DNA of 64,000 nt from Streptomyces sp. NBC_00273 (GTDB lineage Bacteria > Actinomycetota > Actinomycetes > Streptomycetales > Streptomycetaceae): positions 248,001-312,000 of the forward strand of contig NZ_CP108067.1 in NCBI RefSeq assembly GCF_036178145.1, read 5' to 3'. Under the pieces are notes generated by a model that saw nothing but the letters and a program-made list of their open reading frames with translations, did not search any database and was not told where the DNA came from. Made by a program: the position numbers and the translations under genes. This document shows, piece by piece, positions 63,405 to 64,000 of the stretch (its first letter is position 1; each line of letters begins with the position of its first letter).

Positions 63405-64000
63405 TCAGTCGACGTTCACCCAGTACGGGTCCTCTACGGGCCAGGCAAGGATCCGGTCGTCGACATAGAAGTTGCTGAGATTGGTGCCCGCCGACCGGTT
63501 CTCGCCCAGCTCGATGTTGCGCACCGAAAAGTCCCATTCGATCGACGATGCGCCCTCATAGGTGGAGCTGAAGGGGTACTCGTCGCAGTCATCGACCGAG
63601 GTGTTGTACGGCGGAAGGCCGGTCGCGGCGTTGTAGTCCGGGCCCCACGGGTTGGACGCGCGCTTCTGCCCGCATGCCGCCTTCTTCACCTCCTCGTTCG
63701 CCAGGGCGATCGCGCCGCCCTGCCCCCGGCTTACCACGCGGTGCAGCGGCGCGCCCCGAGACCCGGCGGTCGGCGACCACTTGCCGGGGACCTTCTTGGG
63801 GTGGTTCTCCTTGGGGTAGGTGACGCCGTCGGTGGCCGGGGCGTTCTGCGCGTCGCGGATGTGCTGGCGAATGTTGGGGTGGTTGCCGTCGTAGGTGAGG
63901 AAGGGCAGCGCCCCGGTGTAGATGCAGGCGTGCGGGTAGCGCTTGACGCCGTGGGTGAAGTAGTCGGCCGAGTCGCAGCGGATACCGATCGGGGGGCCCT
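63405..64000 (-). CDS. NucA/NucB-type deoxyribonuclease-domain protein, 3' part (runs off window)
   Basis: The frame is open from the right edge to a TGA at 63405. It includes CDSADYFTHGVKRYPHACIY, YPKENHPKKVPGKWSPTAGS, LHRVVSRGQGGAIALANEEV, then the NucA/NucB signature VDDCDEYPFSSTYEGASS and a C-terminal beta region (NLSNFYVDDRILAWPVEDPY). The DE pair of CDEYPF is the conserved catalytic-type motif of this secreted nuclease family. The N-terminus, including any signal peptide, lies outside the window, so secretion is inferred from the family. Confidence 0.82.
   Translation of the reverse strand, partial: GPPIGIRCDSADYFTHGVKRYPHACIYTGALPFLTYDGNHPNIRQHIRDAQNAPATDGVTYPKENHPKKVPGKWSPTAGSRGAPLHRVVSRGQGGAIALANEEVKKAACGQKRASNPWGPDYNAATGLPPYNTSVDDCDEYPFSSTYEGASSIEWDFSVRNIELGENRSAGTNLSNFYVDDRILAWPVEDPYWVNVD

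Overview
The window is high-GC actinobacterial DNA, almost certainly Streptomyces. The evidence is strong third-position GC, GTG/TTG starts behind GGAGG-type ribosome sites, a Mbl/MreB-like protein beside C4 zinc-finger DksA/TraR proteins, a second SecDF fusion, DUF6131, DUF1918, DUF2750, DUF4913 and DUF6879 proteins, LRV-repeat and ALF-repeat proteins. The density of insertion sequences and gene remnants suggests an accessory region such as a chromosome arm or an integrated element. I saw no rRNA, tRNA or CRISPR array.

Left part (1-11.7 kb): the broken end of an IS5-family element; a membrane-anchored alpha/beta hydrolase; a histidine kinase/NarL regulator pair; an LRV-repeat protein coupled to a beta-helix-like protein; decayed genes (a cation diffusion facilitator fused to an IS1380 scrap, and a CrtI/PYROXD2-like oxidoreductase with an internal deletion) beside an intact SRPBCC protein; small stress-type proteins; a stub of an MHS-family transporter.

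Middle-left (11.7-29.8 kb): two apparently identical IS3-family copies in direct orientation, 13,099 bp apart. They bracket an integrase remnant, a cysteine desulfurase remnant, a thioesterase, a MmyB-like protein, secDF, a second kinase/regulator pair, two DksA-like genes and an actin-like gene broken by an IS630 element. To the right is nested IS debris (IS5, IS110, IS3) and two copies of one IS5-family element. These two copies carry the two halves of a single DUF6236 gene, now in opposite orientations.

Middle (29.8-43.2 kb): a three-gene tyrosine-recombinase operon with a Tn554-like layout, a deleted IS21 element, a second LRV protein, DUF1918, a cytosolic glycosidase divergent from a TetR regulator with a palindromic operator candidate, DUF2750, two abutting IS5-family elements, and decayed DUF6879/XRE genes.

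Right part (43.3-64 kb): the most interesting intact locus is a trypco2 gene followed by a trypsin-NTPase-TPR protein of about 1,250 residues and a DUF4913 gene. This is a predicted conflict (defence-type) system. Next come scraps of a group II intron reverse transcriptase, an IS630 transposase and PPK2; a 72-bp near-perfect palindrome; a large Tat-exported ALF-repeat protein with two small partner genes; tandem secreted trypsin-like lectins in which both catalytic His and Ser are replaced; another IS5-type transposase; a WD40-like propeller protein; small hypotheticals; and the 3' part of a NucA/NucB-type secreted nuclease running off the right edge.

All calls come from reading the sequence and recognising families. 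No database search was possible.
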